Assembly: GCA_032334235.1 (NCBI GenBank)
Contig: JAVSGI010000003.1
Coordinates: forward strand, 620,001-684,000
DNA length: 64,000 nucleotides
Reading direction: 5' to 3'
Source of the DNA: Paracoccaceae bacterium Fryx2
GTDB taxonomy: Bacteria; Pseudomonadota; Alphaproteobacteria; Rhodobacterales; Rhodobacteraceae
The notes under the pieces were generated by a model. It was not told the origin of the DNA, did no database searches, and was given only the letters and a program-made list of their open reading frames with translations. This document shows positions 52,928 to 62,553 of the stretch, in pieces. The position numbers and the translations under genes are program-made. Positions within the stretch are counted from its first letter, which is position 1. Each line of letters opens with the position of its first letter.

Positions 52928-53832
52928 GCCGCGCGCAGCACGATCAGCACCCCCGCCCCGGCAATCAGCGCCATGCCCAGCACCGCCTGAAGCCCCTGCA
53001 CCTCGGACCAGATCAGCCAGCCCCACAGGGCCGAGGCGGGCAGGATGACATATTCGAACACCGACACCCGGCTGGCCTCGGCTATCTGATAGGCCTTGAT
53101 CATCATGCCGACCCCGAACAGCGACCCCGCCGCCTGCACGAAGGTCCAGAACCAGAACGACTGCGACGGCCAGACCCAGCCGCGCTGCACGAAGCCCGCA
53201 GCCCCCGCCGGCACCTCCAGCGGGTAAAGCGCCAGCAGCCCGACCCCTATCGCCCCGAACAGCCCCAGCACGGCAAAGAACCCCGCCAGCAGGGTTTCCG
53301 CCGATTCCCCCGCGCACCATTCGCGGGTCGCGATGTTTCCCATGGCATAGAGCGCCCCCGCCAGCACCGGCAGCACGGCGGCGACCGAGGCCCCGCCCAT
53401 CGCACTCGGCCCCAGCACCAGCAGCACGCCCAGAAACCCCGCCGCCACCGCGACGATCCGCACCGGCCCGATGCGCTGGCCATAGGCAAAGCGCGCGATC
53501 AGCAGCACGAAGATCGGCGCGGTGAACAGCCCCGCCGCCACCTGCGCCACCGGCAGGAAGGCAAGGCAGCCGAAATAGATCAGCATGGCAAAGCCGTGAA
53601 TGGCCGACCGCGCCAGCACCGCCCCGAACCGCACCGGCCGCAGGCGAAACCCCAAGGGCCAGGCCAGCAGCGCCACCAGCCCCAGTGCCATCGCAGACCG
53701 GGTGGCGTGGAACTGCCACAGCCCGGCCTCGGCGGCGATCACCCGCACGTAATTGTCGGTGAAGCCGATCACCATGGCATAGATCAGGATGGCACCGGCA
53801 GCGGCCAGCGTTCGGTCGGGGGTCGGGTTCAT
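52891..53832 (-). CDS. EamA/RhaT family drug-metabolite transporter
   Basis: This 313-residue membrane protein has ten helices as two EamA repeats ('FHATRSAMALGLVALLAWPL' through 'VAVAAGFLGVLLVLGPSAMG', and 'YQIAEASRVSVFEYVILPAS' through 'GMALIAGAGVLIVLRAAQP'). It is probably an exporter of metabolites or amino acid-like compounds; the substrate is unknown. The start MNPTPDRTLAA at 53832 is the normal DMT start, and a longer frame to 53901 is rejected. The C-terminal 12 codons overlap tdk on the opposite strand. Confidence 0.88.
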   Translation of the reverse strand: MNPTPDRTLAAAGAILIYAMVIGFTDNYVRVIAAEAGLWQFHATRSAMALGLVALLAWPLGFRLRPVRFGAVLARSAIHGFAMLIYFGCLAFLPVAQVAAGLFTAPIFVLLIARFAYGQRIGPVRIVAVAAGFLGVLLVLGPSAMGGASVAAVLPVLAGALYAMGNIATREWCAGESAETLLAGFFAVLGLFGAIGVGLLALYPLEVPAGAAGFVQRGWVWPSQSFWFWTFVQAAGSLFGVGMMIKAYQIAEASRVSVFEYVILPASALWGWLIWSEVQGLQAVLGMALIAGAGVLIVLRAAQPAASPTAARQ

Positions 53833-53912
53833 GTGCGCCTCTGGCTTTGTCCCTTTCCAACTGGCGCGCGGGCGGTCAAGATGCGCGCCGGAATGCGACA
53901 TGGGAGGACGCT

Positions 53913-55547
53913 ATGGGCTGGTTGGCCGATGAAACCGGGCTGGGGAAATGCGCGGCAAACCACACAGCCCTAACGCCGCTGTCGCATCTGAAACGGGCGG
54001 CCGATGTCCATGCCGACCGCACGGCGATCGTCTATGGCCGGACGCGGCTGACCTATGCCGATTACGCCGCCCGGGTCAGCCAGCTTGCCTCGGCCCTGAC
54101 GGCACGCGGCATCGCCCCCGGCGACGTGGTGGCGACCCTTCTGCCCAACATCCCGGCGCAAGCCGAGGCGCATTTCGGCGTGCCCGCCTGCGGCGCCGTG
54201 CTCAACACCATCAACATCCGGCTGGATGTGGAAACCGTGGCCTACATCCTGGGCCACGGCGAGGCGAAGCTGGTGCTGTGCGACACGGCCTTTCTGGCGC
54301 TGGCCGAGGCCGCCATCGCCCTGCTGCCCGGCCCCGCCCCGCTGATCGTCGAGGTGGCCGACCGCGAGGCGGGCTTTGCGCCCTCGGGGCGGCACACCGA
54401 ATACGAGGCGCTGCTGGCCGAAGGCGACCCCGCCGCCGACTGGCTGATGCCGCAGGATGAATGGGAAAGCCTGGCGCTCAACTACACCTCGGGCACGACG
54501 GGCCGGCCGAAGGGCGTGGTCTACCACCACCGCGGCGCCTACCTTGCCACCATGGGCAATGCGATTGCCTGGCGGATGGTGCTTTACCCGGTCTATCTGA
54601 CGATCGTGCCGCTGTTCCACTGCAACGGCTGGTGTCACACCTGGATGATCCCGATGCTGGGCGGCACCGTGGTCTGCTGCCGCGACATCACCGCCAGGGC
54701 GATCTACGACGCCATAGCGGATGAAGGCGTGACCCATTTCGGCGGCGCGCCGATCGTGCTGAACACCCTGATCAACGCCCGCCCCGAAGACCGCCGCGAC
54801 TTTTCGCATGTGGTCGAGGTCTTCACCGTCGGCGCCCCGCCCCCCGCCGCCACGCTGGCCGCGATCGAGCCGCTGGGGTTCAACGTGACGCAGGTCTACG
54901 GGCTGACCGAGGTTTACGGCCCCGCCACCGAATGCATCTGGAAACCGGACTGGGATGGCATCGCAGGCGACGACCGCGCCGCGCTGAAAGCCCGCACCGG
55001 CGTCGCCATGCCGACGCTCGAAGGCGCCGAGGTGCATGACAGCGCAGGCGCACCCGTCGCGCGCGACGCGGCCCACCTGGGCGAGATCGCGCTGCGCGGC
55101 AACATGGTGATGAAGGGCTACTTCCGCGACCCCGCCGCCACGGCGCAGGCGTTCAAGGGCGGCTGGTTCCGCACCGGCGACATCGCCTTCTGCCACCCCG
55201 ACGGCTACATCAAGATCACCGACCGCGCCAAGGACATCATCATCTCGGGCGGCGAGAACGTCTCGTCGGTCGAGGTCGAGGGCGTGCTGATGCACCACCC
55301 GGCCGTGCTGCTTTGTGCCGTGGTCGCCAAGCCCGACGCGAAATGGGGCGAGGTGCCCTGCGCCTTCGTCGAACTGAAACCCGGCCGCATGGCAACCGAA
55401 AGCGAACTGATCGGTTTCGCCCGCGACCGGCTGGCGGGGTTCAAGACCCCAAAGAACGTGGTGTTCTGCGACCTGCCGAAAACCTCGACCGGCAAGATCC
55501 AGAAATACGAGCTGCGCGCCGTCGCCCGGCTGATCGGGCCGGATTGA
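53913..55547 (+). CDS. AMP-forming acyl-CoA synthetase (short/medium chain, DmdB-like group)
   Basis: This 544-residue ANL-superfamily ligase has P-loop 'LNYTSGTTGRPKGVVYHHRG', 'VYGLTEVYGPATE', adenylate-binding 'GWFRTGDIAFCHPDGYIKIT', hinge 'DRAKDIIISGGENVSSVEVE' and the catalytic Lys near the end in 'LPKTSTGKIQKYELR'. The N-terminus and 'LYPVYLTIVPLFHCNGWCHT' resemble the group containing methylmercaptopropionyl-CoA ligase DmdB and medium-chain ligases. The acid substrate is not fixed by sequence. The ATG at 53913 has GGGAGGA upstream. Confidence 0.88.
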   Translation: MGWLADETGLGKCAANHTALTPLSHLKRAADVHADRTAIVYGRTRLTYADYAARVSQLASALTARGIAPGDVVATLLPNIPAQAEAHFGVPACGAVLNTINIRLDVETVAYILGHGEAKLVLCDTAFLALAEAAIALLPGPAPLIVEVADREAGFAPSGRHTEYEALLAEGDPAADWLMPQDEWESLALNYTSGTTGRPKGVVYHHRGAYLATMGNAIAWRMVLYPVYLTIVPLFHCNGWCHTWMIPMLGGTVVCCRDITARAIYDAIADEGVTHFGGAPIVLNTLINARPEDRRDFSHVVEVFTVGAPPPAATLAAIEPLGFNVTQVYGLTEVYGPATECIWKPDWDGIAGDDRAALKARTGVAMPTLEGAEVHDSAGAPVARDAAHLGEIALRGNMVMKGYFRDPAATAQAFKGGWFRTGDIAFCHPDGYIKITDRAKDIIISGGENVSSVEVEGVLMHHPAVLLCAVVAKPDAKWGEVPCAFVELKPGRMATESELIGFARDRLAGFKTPKNVVFCDLPKTSTGKIQKYELRAVARLIGPD

Positions 55548-55654
55548 GATGGGATGGCACCGGAATGGCGAAAAAGTCTGCGCGCGTCGGCGATTGTGAC
55601 CCCGCACGCGCTGCGCTATCGTCGCCCCAGACCGGCGAAAGGCCCTGACCGCCC

Positions 55655-56674
55655 ATGACGGCGCTGAAGAAGTATCTGAAGCTGGAAAGCAACGGCCTGT
55701 GGCGCGATGCGCCCGAGGCGCAGCGCCGCGAGGTCCTGGTCAGCTTCGGCGAGGCCACATTGGTGCTTTCCGATCCGCGCAGCGAAGACGCGCTGTCGCA
55801 CTGGTCGCTGCCCGCGGTGGAACGGCTCAACCCCGGCGAAATGCCTGCCCTGTTCGCCCCCGGCGCCGATGCCGATGAAACGCTGGAAATCGACGACCCG
55901 GTGATGATTGCCGCGCTTGATACCGTGCGCGGCGCGCTGGCGGCGGCGCGGCCGCACCCGGGGCGGCTGCGCAACAGCGTGCTGATCGGCTCCACCTCGC
56001 TGGTGCTGGCGCTGGCGCTGTTCTGGATGCCGGGCAAGCTGGTGGAACAGACCGCCCTGGTGGTGCCGCCCGCCACCCGGACCGAGATCGGCCTGATGGC
56101 ACTCGACGACCTGCGCCGCGTCACCGGCGCGCCCTGTGCGGGCGATCTGGGCCAGCGCGCGCTCGACGCCCTGTCCGAACGCCTGTTCGGCAGCCCCAAG
56201 CCGCTGATCCTCGTGCTGCGCGACGGCCAGTCCCCGGCGCTGCACCTGCCCGGCCAGATCGTGCTGGTGAACCGCGCCCTGCTGGAAGACCACGACGGCC
56301 CCGAGGTGCTGGCCGGCTATGCCCTTTCCGAAATGGCGCGCAATGCCGAAGAAGACCCGCTGCTGCCGCTCTTGCGCCACGCCGGGCTGACCGCGACCTT
56401 CCGCCTGCTGACCACCGGGGTGCTGTCGCCCGACGCGGTGGCGGGCTATGCCGAGGTGATCCTGCGCCAGACGCGCGAACCGCTCGACGCAGGCCTGCTG
56501 CTGCCAAGGTTCGAGGCGGCGGGCGTGCCCTCGACCCCCTATGCCTTTGCGCTGGACCCGAGCGGCGAGTCGGTGCTGCCGCTGATCGAGGCCGACCCCT
56601 TCCGCAGCGGCGCGCCCCGGCCAGTGATGGCCGATGGCGACTGGGTCAGCCTGCAGGCGATCTGTTCCGAATAG
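55655..56674 (+). CDS. Membrane protein with degenerate M48 peptidase-like domain
   Basis: This 339-residue protein has one membrane helix at about 108-127 ('LIGSTSLVLALALFWMPG'). The N-terminal cytoplasmic part, about 100 residues, contains 'YLKLESNGLWRDAPEAQRRE' and 'ALSHWSLPAVERLNPGEMPA'. The C-terminal domain follows the M48 plan: 'LPGQIVLVNRALLEDHDGPE' then 'VLAGYALSEMARNAEEDPLL'. Where M48 has H-E-x2-H, this protein has S225-E226-M-A-R229, so zinc binding is lost. It is best read as a non-catalytic homologue; this assignment is from motif comparison only. Confidence 0.6.
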   Translation: MTALKKYLKLESNGLWRDAPEAQRREVLVSFGEATLVLSDPRSEDALSHWSLPAVERLNPGEMPALFAPGADADETLEIDDPVMIAALDTVRGALAAARPHPGRLRNSVLIGSTSLVLALALFWMPGKLVEQTALVVPPATRTEIGLMALDDLRRVTGAPCAGDLGQRALDALSERLFGSPKPLILVLRDGQSPALHLPGQIVLVNRALLEDHDGPEVLAGYALSEMARNAEEDPLLPLLRHAGLTATFRLLTTGVLSPDAVAGYAEVILRQTREPLDAGLLLPRFEAAGVPSTPYAFALDPSGESVLPLIEADPFRSGAPRPVMADGDWVSLQAICSE

Positions 56675-56691
56675 CCGCCCCGAGCGGCCAG

Positions 56692-56725
56692 AAAAAAGCG
56701 CCCCCCTGCTGCTGCAAGGGGGCGC
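56692..56725 (-). terminator. Rho-independent terminator of the SPOR protein gene
   Basis: On the minus strand a GCGCCCCC / GGGGGCGC stem (56718-56725 and 56698-56705) with a 12-nt loop is followed immediately by six T residues (complement of 56692-56697). It lies 45 nt after the stop codon of the SPOR gene. This is the clearest intrinsic terminator in the window. Confidence 0.85.
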
Positions 56726-56769
56726 AAGGTCGCGTCCTGCCCGACGTCTTGTCTGCTGGTCTTCCTGAT

Positions 56770-57984
56770 CTACCGGATGAAGGCATCCCCGAAACCCGAC
56801 TGCCGCGCCGCGGCCAGCGCCGCCTGCGCCTGCCCGGCCGAGGCGAAGGGCCCGGCCAGCACGGTCTGCAACGCCTTGCCGTTGCGGCTTTGCCGCTGCG
56901 AGGCCACCGGCAGGCCAAGCCCCGCCAGCCGCGCCCGCGCGCCTTCTGCATTCGACGGTTCCCCGAAACTGCCAACCTGCACGTAGAACCGGCCCGCAGC
57001 GCCGGTCGCGGCTCTGGCGGGCGGCTCCGACCGGGTCGATACATGCACCTGCGGCTTTGCCGCCGACCGGGTTGAAACCACAACGCGGCGGGTCACCGGC
57101 GCGGCCACCAGTTCGGCAGGCACGTCGCGCGTCCAGACCTGATCCTGCGCTGCCTGCCCCGACAGCGTGCCCAGCCCGCGCTGCGGGTTCAGGCGGCCGT
57201 CGGTCCAGGCCTGTTTCCAGCCTGCGGGCGCGGGCGGAATGACCGCCACCACCGCCTGCCGACGCGTAACCGTCTGCACGGGCTGGCGATACTGCCCGGC
57301 GACCACCACCGGCTGCCCTGCCCCTGCGGCCACGGTGCGGCTGCCCAACGGCTCGGGATAGGGCGCGCAGACAAAGGTCGTGCGCCCGTCGGTCAGTTGG
57401 GCGCGCTGGCCATAGGGCGAGGACGCGGGGCAGCCTTCGGTCGCGGGCACCGTCTGCGCCCGCACCACCGGCCGCGTGACGATCACCGGCGGGGGCACCT
57501 GCGCCGGGCGCGGGGCGATCACCACCTGCATCCGCGGCGCGGGCATCACGACCGGCGGCGGGGCGTAGCTGGCCGCCGGCACCCGGACGCCGGTCGGCTT
57601 CTGCCGGATGGTGGGCGCTGTCGTCAGGCTGGCAACAGTGTCGATCGGCGCACCGACGGCGCGCGGCGCGGGCATCGGCGTCGGCGCGGGCGCCTCTGCC
57701 ATCACCGGCGGCGCGACCCGCCTCGCCCCGGCCGTGGGCGGGTAGCCGCACAGCACCTTGCGGTCGCGCGACACCCTTGGCACCCAGTTCACCTGACCGC
57801 CATAACCGGCCCGCAGGAACACGCAGCCCCGGCTGTCCACGAACATCTGGCCCTGGTAGCCTGCGGGCGGCAGTTCGCGCGGGCCTCCGATCCGGTCAAT
57901 CGTCTGGGCGTTGGCCGCGCAAACACCCGCAACGGCGGCCCATACGGCAACCGACAACACCTTCAACAGCATGACTACCCCCAT
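56770..57984 (-). CDS. Exported SPOR-domain protein
   Basis: This 404-residue product has a signal peptide (MLLKVLSVAVWAAVAGVCAANAQ). An N-terminal module has cysteines at 'FVDSRGCVFLRAGYGGQVNW' and 'KVLCGYPPT', a long Pro/Ala/Val-rich low-complexity middle follows, and a C-terminal SPOR domain lies at about 330-404 ('GRFYVQVGSFGEPSNAEGAR', 'LQTVLAGPFASAGQAQAALA'). SPOR domains bind denuded peptidoglycan at division sites. The central part contains a further module 'EGCPASSPYGQRAQLTDGRT'. The start may be this ATG or the internal one at 57972. It has its own terminator. Confidence 0.85.
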   Translation of the reverse strand: MGVVMLLKVLSVAVWAAVAGVCAANAQTIDRIGGPRELPPAGYQGQMFVDSRGCVFLRAGYGGQVNWVPRVSRDRKVLCGYPPTAGARRVAPPVMAEAPAPTPMPAPRAVGAPIDTVASLTTAPTIRQKPTGVRVPAASYAPPPVVMPAPRMQVVIAPRPAQVPPPVIVTRPVVRAQTVPATEGCPASSPYGQRAQLTDGRTTFVCAPYPEPLGSRTVAAGAGQPVVVAGQYRQPVQTVTRRQAVVAVIPPAPAGWKQAWTDGRLNPQRGLGTLSGQAAQDQVWTRDVPAELVAAPVTRRVVVSTRSAAKPQVHVSTRSEPPARAATGAAGRFYVQVGSFGEPSNAEGARARLAGLGLPVASQRQSRNGKALQTVLAGPFASAGQAQAALAAARQSGFGDAFIR

Positions 57985-58040
57985 GTAGCGTGGGCCGAAT
58001 CATGCAATGGGATTGTTTCCGAGTAAAGCGGAATGTCCCT

Positions 58041-58673
58041 CTATTTTGTGCCAAACATCCGGTCGCCCGCATCTCCTAGGCCCGGCACGATGTAACCGTG
58101 CTCGTTCAGGTGACTATCCAGCGCCGCGGTGACGATGGGAACGTCGGGGTGCGCCGCCTGCATCCGCGCCACACCTTCGGGCGCGGCCAGCAGACACAGG
58201 AAGCGGATGTTCTTCGCACCAGCCCTCTTCAGCAGGTCGATCGCCGCGACCGACGAATTGCCGGTGGCCAGCATCGGGTCGACCACGATGCTCATCCGTT
58301 CGTCCAGCCCGTCGGGCAGCTTGCAGTAATACTGCACCGGTTGCAGCGTCTCGGGGTCGCGGTAAAGCCCGACAAACCCGACCCGCGCCGCCGGGATCAG
58401 CTCCAGAATCCCGTCCAGCAGCCCGTTCCCCGCCCGCAGGATGGAAATCAGCGCCAGCTTCTTGCCATCCAGAGTCGGCGCGTCCATCTCGCAGATCGGC
58501 GTCTCGATCCGCATCGTGGTCATCGCCAGTTCCCGCGTCACCTCGTAGGCCAGCAGCAGGCTGATCTCGCGCAGCAGGCGGCGGAAGCCCGCGGTCGAGG
58601 TTTCCTTCTTGCGCATGATCGACAGCTTGTGCTGCACCAGCGGGTGGTCGACGATGGTCAGATGGTCAAGCAT
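58041..58673 (-). CDS. upp: Uracil phosphoribosyltransferase
   Basis: This 210-residue enzyme has the PRPP-binding loop '[20 protein letters not shown]', uracil-site region '[20 protein letters not shown]', and N-terminal '[20 protein letters not shown]'. It converts uracil and PRPP to UMP. It is the last gene of the salvage operon; its ATG lies inside the 3' end of add. Confidence 0.97.
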   Translation of the reverse strand: MLDHLTIVDHPLVQHKLSIMRKKETSTAGFRRLLREISLLLAYEVTRELAMTTMRIETPICEMDAPTLDGKKLALISILRAGNGLLDGILELIPAARVGFVGLYRDPETLQPVQYYCKLPDGLDERMSIVVDPMLATGNSSVAAIDLLKRAGAKNIRFLCLLAAPEGVARMQAAHPDVPIVTAALDSHLNEHGYIVPGLGDAGDRMFGTK

Positions 58674-59658
58674 GGGCGGGCTCCAGACGGCTGAGGATGC
58701 GGGCGCGGGTATCGGCGTCGCAGAAGGCGGCGTCAAGGCTGGTGCGGGCAATGGCGCGGAACATCGGTTCGTCCCAGTCGAAGGCGTCGTGCAGCCGATC
58801 ATATTCCAGCGCCATGCTGGTGTGGAAGAACGGCGGGTCGTCGGTCGAGACGGTGACCTTCACGCCACGCCGGTGCAGTTCGGCAATCGGGTGGTCACGC
58901 CACGACGGGTAAAGACCCAGTGCGATGTTCGACCCGGGGCAGACCTCCAGCACGATGCCGGTTTCGGCCAGCCGGTCCACCAGCGCCAGATCCTCGATGG
59001 CGCGCACGCCGTGGCCGATCCGTTCCGGGCGCAGCGCCGCCAGCGCGTCGCTGATGCTCTCGGGCCCGCCCCACTCGCCGGCATGGGCGGTCAGGCGAAG
59101 ACCCGCTTCGCGCGCCATGTCAAAAGCATAGGCGAAGTCCTTGGGTTTCCCTACCTTTTCGTCCCCGGCAATGCCGAACCCCACCAGCCAGTTCCCCGCC
59201 GTTTCCGCCGCGCATCGCGCCGTTTCGCGCGCTTTTTCGGGGCCGAAATGCCGGATGCAGGTCACGATGCCGCGCAGCGTGATGCCATGCGACCGCTCGG
59301 CGCTTTCGGCCGCCTCGCGGATGGCGTGCAGGTATTCGCTCCAGGCCCCAAGGTCGCGCCCGCCGCAAAAGTCGGGCGACAGGAAGGTTTCGCAATAGAT
59401 CACGCCACTTGCGGCAGATTCCTCCAGCACCGCCAGCGTCAGGCGGTGATAATCCATCGGGGTTTTCAGCGTGCCGGTCGCGGCTTCGTAAACCTTCAGG
59501 AACTGCCCGAAATCCGTGAAGGCATAGCCGCCCCTGTCATTGAACAGCCCGCCGAGGTCCATGCCCTTTTCCCGCGCCAGCCCGCGGATGAAGGCGGGCG
59601 GGGCGGCCCCTTCCAGATGCAGGTGCAATTCCACCTTCGGCAAGTCCTTGATCGTCAA
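58666..59658 (-). CDS. add: Adenosine deaminase
   Basis: This 330-residue metal-dependent deaminase has metal His pair in '[17 protein letters not shown]', catalytic region '[20 protein letters not shown]', '[20 protein letters not shown]', and '[20 protein letters not shown]' with the metal Asp. It produces inosine from adenosine. The best start is TTG complementary to 59656-59658, overlapping the deoB stop (TTGA), with GGAGG (59667-59671 on this strand) eight bases upstream; no ATG fits the family N-terminus. Confidence 0.95.
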   Translation of the reverse strand: MTIKDLPKVELHLHLEGAAPPAFIRGLAREKGMDLGGLFNDRGGYAFTDFGQFLKVYEAATGTLKTPMDYHRLTLAVLEESAASGVIYCETFLSPDFCGGRDLGAWSEYLHAIREAAESAERSHGITLRGIVTCIRHFGPEKARETARCAAETAGNWLVGFGIAGDEKVGKPKDFAYAFDMAREAGLRLTAHAGEWGGPESISDALAALRPERIGHGVRAIEDLALVDRLAETGIVLEVCPGSNIALGLYPSWRDHPIAELHRRGVKVTVSTDDPPFFHTSMALEYDRLHDAFDWDEPMFRAIARTSLDAAFCDADTRARILSRLEPAHA

Positions 59659-60851
59659 AGGAAAGACCTCCCCGGCCCATGGGCGGGCACGCCAAGATGC
59701 GCCGCAATGCTGGCCGCGACATCTGTGAAACCGACGATCCCCAGACTGCCCGTCCCGGCCCCCGCCACCAGCACCGGCACCCGTTCGCGGGTGTGTTCGG
59801 TGCCGCGAAAGGTCGGGTCGTTGCCGTGATCGGCGGTAAAGATCGCCAGATCGCCGGGCCGCAACCGCGCCAGAAACCCCGCCGCGACCGCATCGAACCA
59901 TTCCAGCGCCCGCGCATAGCCCGCCACGTCGCGGCGGTGGCCATAAAGGCTGTCGAACTCGACAAAGTTGGCAAATGTAAAGGAACCGGGCTCGGCATCA
60001 TCCGCCAGCGCCATCAATTGTTCGAAAAGTGCAGCGTCGGATGTGCCCTTGTGCAGCGTGCCGATGCCCTGCATCGAGAATATGTCACCGATCTTGCCCA
60101 CCGCATGGGTCGCGCGGCCGGCATCCTGCACCCAGTCGAGCAGCGTCGGCGCTGGCGGCGCGATGGCGAAGTCGCGCCGGTTGGCGGTGCGCCGGAACGC
60201 GCCCTCAACCCCGGTGAAGGGGCGCGCGATCACCCGGCCGACCCGCATCGCGTGCAGCGTCGGGGCCAGATCGCTGCACAGCGCAATCAGCCGGTCCAGC
60301 CCGAACGCCTGTTCATGCGCCGCGATCTGGAACACGCTGTCGGCCGAGGTGTAGCAGATCGGCCAGCCGGTCCGCAGATGCTCCGGCCCCAGCCGGTCGA
60401 TGATCGGCACGCCCGAGGCATGGCAGTTGCCAAGGATGCCATCGGTCCCCGCCAGACGGCAGACCTCGGCCACCAGCGCGTCGGAAAAGGCGGGCGTCGT
60501 GTCGGGGAAATAGGTCCACTCCCACGGCACCGGCACCCCCGCCAGTTCCCAGTGGCCCGACGGCGTGTCCTTGCCGCGCGACACCTCGGTGGCCGCCCCC
60601 CAGCGCCCGGTCGGCACGGCATCGAGCCCCGGCGTGGCATCGCCCGAGGCCAGCCGCACCGCCGCCCCCAGCCCCAGCGCGTCCAGCACCGGCAGGCGCA
60701 GCGGCCCGGCGCGGCCCTTGTCGGCCCGGCCCGCCGCACATTCGGCGGCAATGTGGGCCAGCGTGTTGGCACCTTCGTCGCCGAACGCCGCCGCATCGGG
60801 CGCACCGCCGCAGCCGACACTGTCCATCACCACAAGGAAGGCGCGGGGCAT
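59655..60851 (-). CDS. deoB: Phosphopentomutase
   Basis: This 398-residue enzyme of the alkaline phosphatase superfamily has metal-site motifs 'LVVMDSVGCGGAPDAAAFGD', 'SRGKDTPSGHWELAG' and 'AIFTADHGNDPTFRGTEHTR'. It interconverts (deoxy)ribose 1- and 5-phosphates released by nucleoside phosphorolysis. It starts one base after the deoA stop codon. Confidence 0.97.
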   Translation of the reverse strand: MPRAFLVVMDSVGCGGAPDAAAFGDEGANTLAHIAAECAAGRADKGRAGPLRLPVLDALGLGAAVRLASGDATPGLDAVPTGRWGAATEVSRGKDTPSGHWELAGVPVPWEWTYFPDTTPAFSDALVAEVCRLAGTDGILGNCHASGVPIIDRLGPEHLRTGWPICYTSADSVFQIAAHEQAFGLDRLIALCSDLAPTLHAMRVGRVIARPFTGVEGAFRRTANRRDFAIAPPAPTLLDWVQDAGRATHAVGKIGDIFSMQGIGTLHKGTSDAALFEQLMALADDAEPGSFTFANFVEFDSLYGHRRDVAGYARALEWFDAVAAGFLARLRPGDLAIFTADHGNDPTFRGTEHTRERVPVLVAGAGTGSLGIVGFTDVAASIAAHLGVPAHGPGRSFL

Positions 60852-60852
60852 C

Positions 60853-62160
60853 TCAGGCGATCCTCTTGTGAACCAGCGGCGGGTCGGGCGGGGCGGTCGC
60901 GGCCAGATGGTAGGCGGCCTGCACAGCCCGCACCGCCGCCGCCGCATCGTCTTCGGTCGCGGCATGAACCATCGCCAGCGGCAGGTCGGGATGCACCTCC
61001 TCGCCGATCCCGGCCAGATCGGACAGCCCTACCGAGGGGTTGACCCGGTCGCCCTCGCGCAGCCGCCCGCCGCCCAGCCGCACCACGGCCAGCCCCAGCG
61101 CCGCGCCGTCGATCGCCTGCACGAAGCCGGTGCCGGGGCAAGGAACCTCGCGCATCACCGGGGCCGAGGGCAGCCGGTCGGGCCAGCGTTCGACGAAATC
61201 GGCAGGGCCGCCCTGCGCCGCGACCATGCGTCCGAACCATTCCGCAGCCGCCCCGCTTTCCAGCGCCTGCACGATGCGCCCCGCCCCGTCCTCGGCATCG
61301 GCGGCCAGCCCGCCCAGCGCCAGCGCCTCGCCGCCCAGCGCCGCCGTCAGATCCCAGAGGGCGGCGTTCACCGAAGTGCCGGTCAGGGTCTCCATCACCT
61401 CGATCACCTCCAGCGCGTTGCCTGCGGCGGTGGCCAGCGGCTGGCTCATGTCGGTGATCAGGGCGGCGGTCATGCAGCCCGCCCCCTGTGCCGCGGAAAC
61501 CAGCGCCCGAGCCAGCGCCTCGGCATCTTCCATGGTCTTCATGAAGGCGCCCGAGCCGACCTTCACATCCAGCACCAGCGCCTCCAGCCCCGCCGCAAGC
61601 TTCTTCGACAGGATCGAGGCGGTGATCAGGTCGATGCTTTCCACGGTGCCGGTGACGTCGCGGATCGCATAGAGGCGGCGGTCGGCCGGGGCGATCTGCG
61701 CGCTGGCCGACACGATGGCGCAGCGGGTGTCGCGCAGCTGGGCGCGAAGCTGGTCTTCCGATAGCGCGGTGCGAAAGCCGGGAATGGCTTCCAGCTTGTC
61801 GAGCGTGCCGCCGGTATGCCCCAGCCCCCGCCCCGAGATCATCGGCACATATGCTCCGCAGGCCGCCAGCGCCGGGGCCAGCAGCAGCGAGATGCAGTCG
61901 CCCACACCGCCGGTGGAATGCTTGTCGAGCACCGGGCCGGGCATGTCCCAGGCAAGCACCTGGCCGGAATCGCGCATCGCGCGCGTCAGCGCCACCCGCC
62001 CGGCCTCGCCCAGCCCGCGCAGGCAGACCGCCATGGCGAAGGCCCCGGCCTGCGCATCGGTCACCGCACCCGAGGCCAGCCCCTGCGCGAACCAACCCAG
62101 TTCATCGGCATCGGGCGGCGTGCCGTCGCGCAGTCTGACGATGATGCTGCGGGCATCCAT
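60853..62160 (-). CDS. deoA: Thymidine phosphorylase
   Basis: This 435-residue enzyme has the nucleoside phosphorylase signature 'DKHSTGGVGDCISLLLAPAL' and 'SGRGLGHTGGTLDKLEAIPG', 'SILSKKLAAGLEALVLDVKV', 'GSGAFMKTMEDAEALARALV' and 'ALITDMSQPLATAAGNALEV'. It cleaves thymidine to thymine and deoxyribose-1-phosphate. The start codon abuts the cdd stop with no spacer. Confidence 0.97.
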   Translation of the reverse strand: MDARSIIVRLRDGTPPDADELGWFAQGLASGAVTDAQAGAFAMAVCLRGLGEAGRVALTRAMRDSGQVLAWDMPGPVLDKHSTGGVGDCISLLLAPALAACGAYVPMISGRGLGHTGGTLDKLEAIPGFRTALSEDQLRAQLRDTRCAIVSASAQIAPADRRLYAIRDVTGTVESIDLITASILSKKLAAGLEALVLDVKVGSGAFMKTMEDAEALARALVSAAQGAGCMTAALITDMSQPLATAAGNALEVIEVMETLTGTSVNAALWDLTAALGGEALALGGLAADAEDGAGRIVQALESGAAAEWFGRMVAAQGGPADFVERWPDRLPSAPVMREVPCPGTGFVQAIDGAALGLAVVRLGGGRLREGDRVNPSVGLSDLAGIGEEVHPDLPLAMVHAATEDDAAAAVRAVQAAYHLAATAPPDPPLVHKRIA

Positions 62161-62553
62161 CTACGCGCGATCCATGTGCGCGGCGGTGAACACGCCGGGC
62201 AGCAGGTCGGCCACGGTGGTCTGGCGGGTCTTGCCGTCGGTGGTGCAGAGGGTGACGACCACGCCGGGGGCGGCAAACTCGGCCAGCTTCTGGCGGCAGC
62301 CGCCGCAGGGCGGCACCGGGTCGGGGCTGTCGGCGATCACCAGCACCTCGGCGATGCGGCTGTCGCCCGCGGCGATCATCGCGGCAATCGCCCCGGCCTC
62401 GGCGCAGGTGCCTTCGGGATAGGCCACGTTCTCCACGTTGCAACCGGCATGGACCGCCCCCGAGGTCGCCCGGATCGCCGCCCCGACCTTGAAGCGCGAA
62501 TAGGGCGCATAGGCGTTTTCGCGCACGGCGGTGGCGGTTTTCAGAAGGGACAT
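62161..62553 (-). CDS. cdd: Cytidine deaminase
   Basis: This 130-residue tetrameric-type deaminase has catalytic zinc site 'TCAEAGAIAAMIAAG' (C-A-E) and 'PCGGCRQKLAEFA' (P-C-x2-C), with N-terminal 'ENAYAPYSRFKVGAAI'. It converts (deoxy)cytidine to (deoxy)uridine. It is the first gene of the salvage operon. The start MSLLKTATAV at 62553 is preferred to the longer frame from 62580. Confidence 0.95.
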   Translation of the reverse strand: MSLLKTATAVRENAYAPYSRFKVGAAIRATSGAVHAGCNVENVAYPEGTCAEAGAIAAMIAAGDSRIAEVLVIADSPDPVPPCGGCRQKLAEFAAPGVVVTLCTTDGKTRQTTVADLLPGVFTAAHMDRA

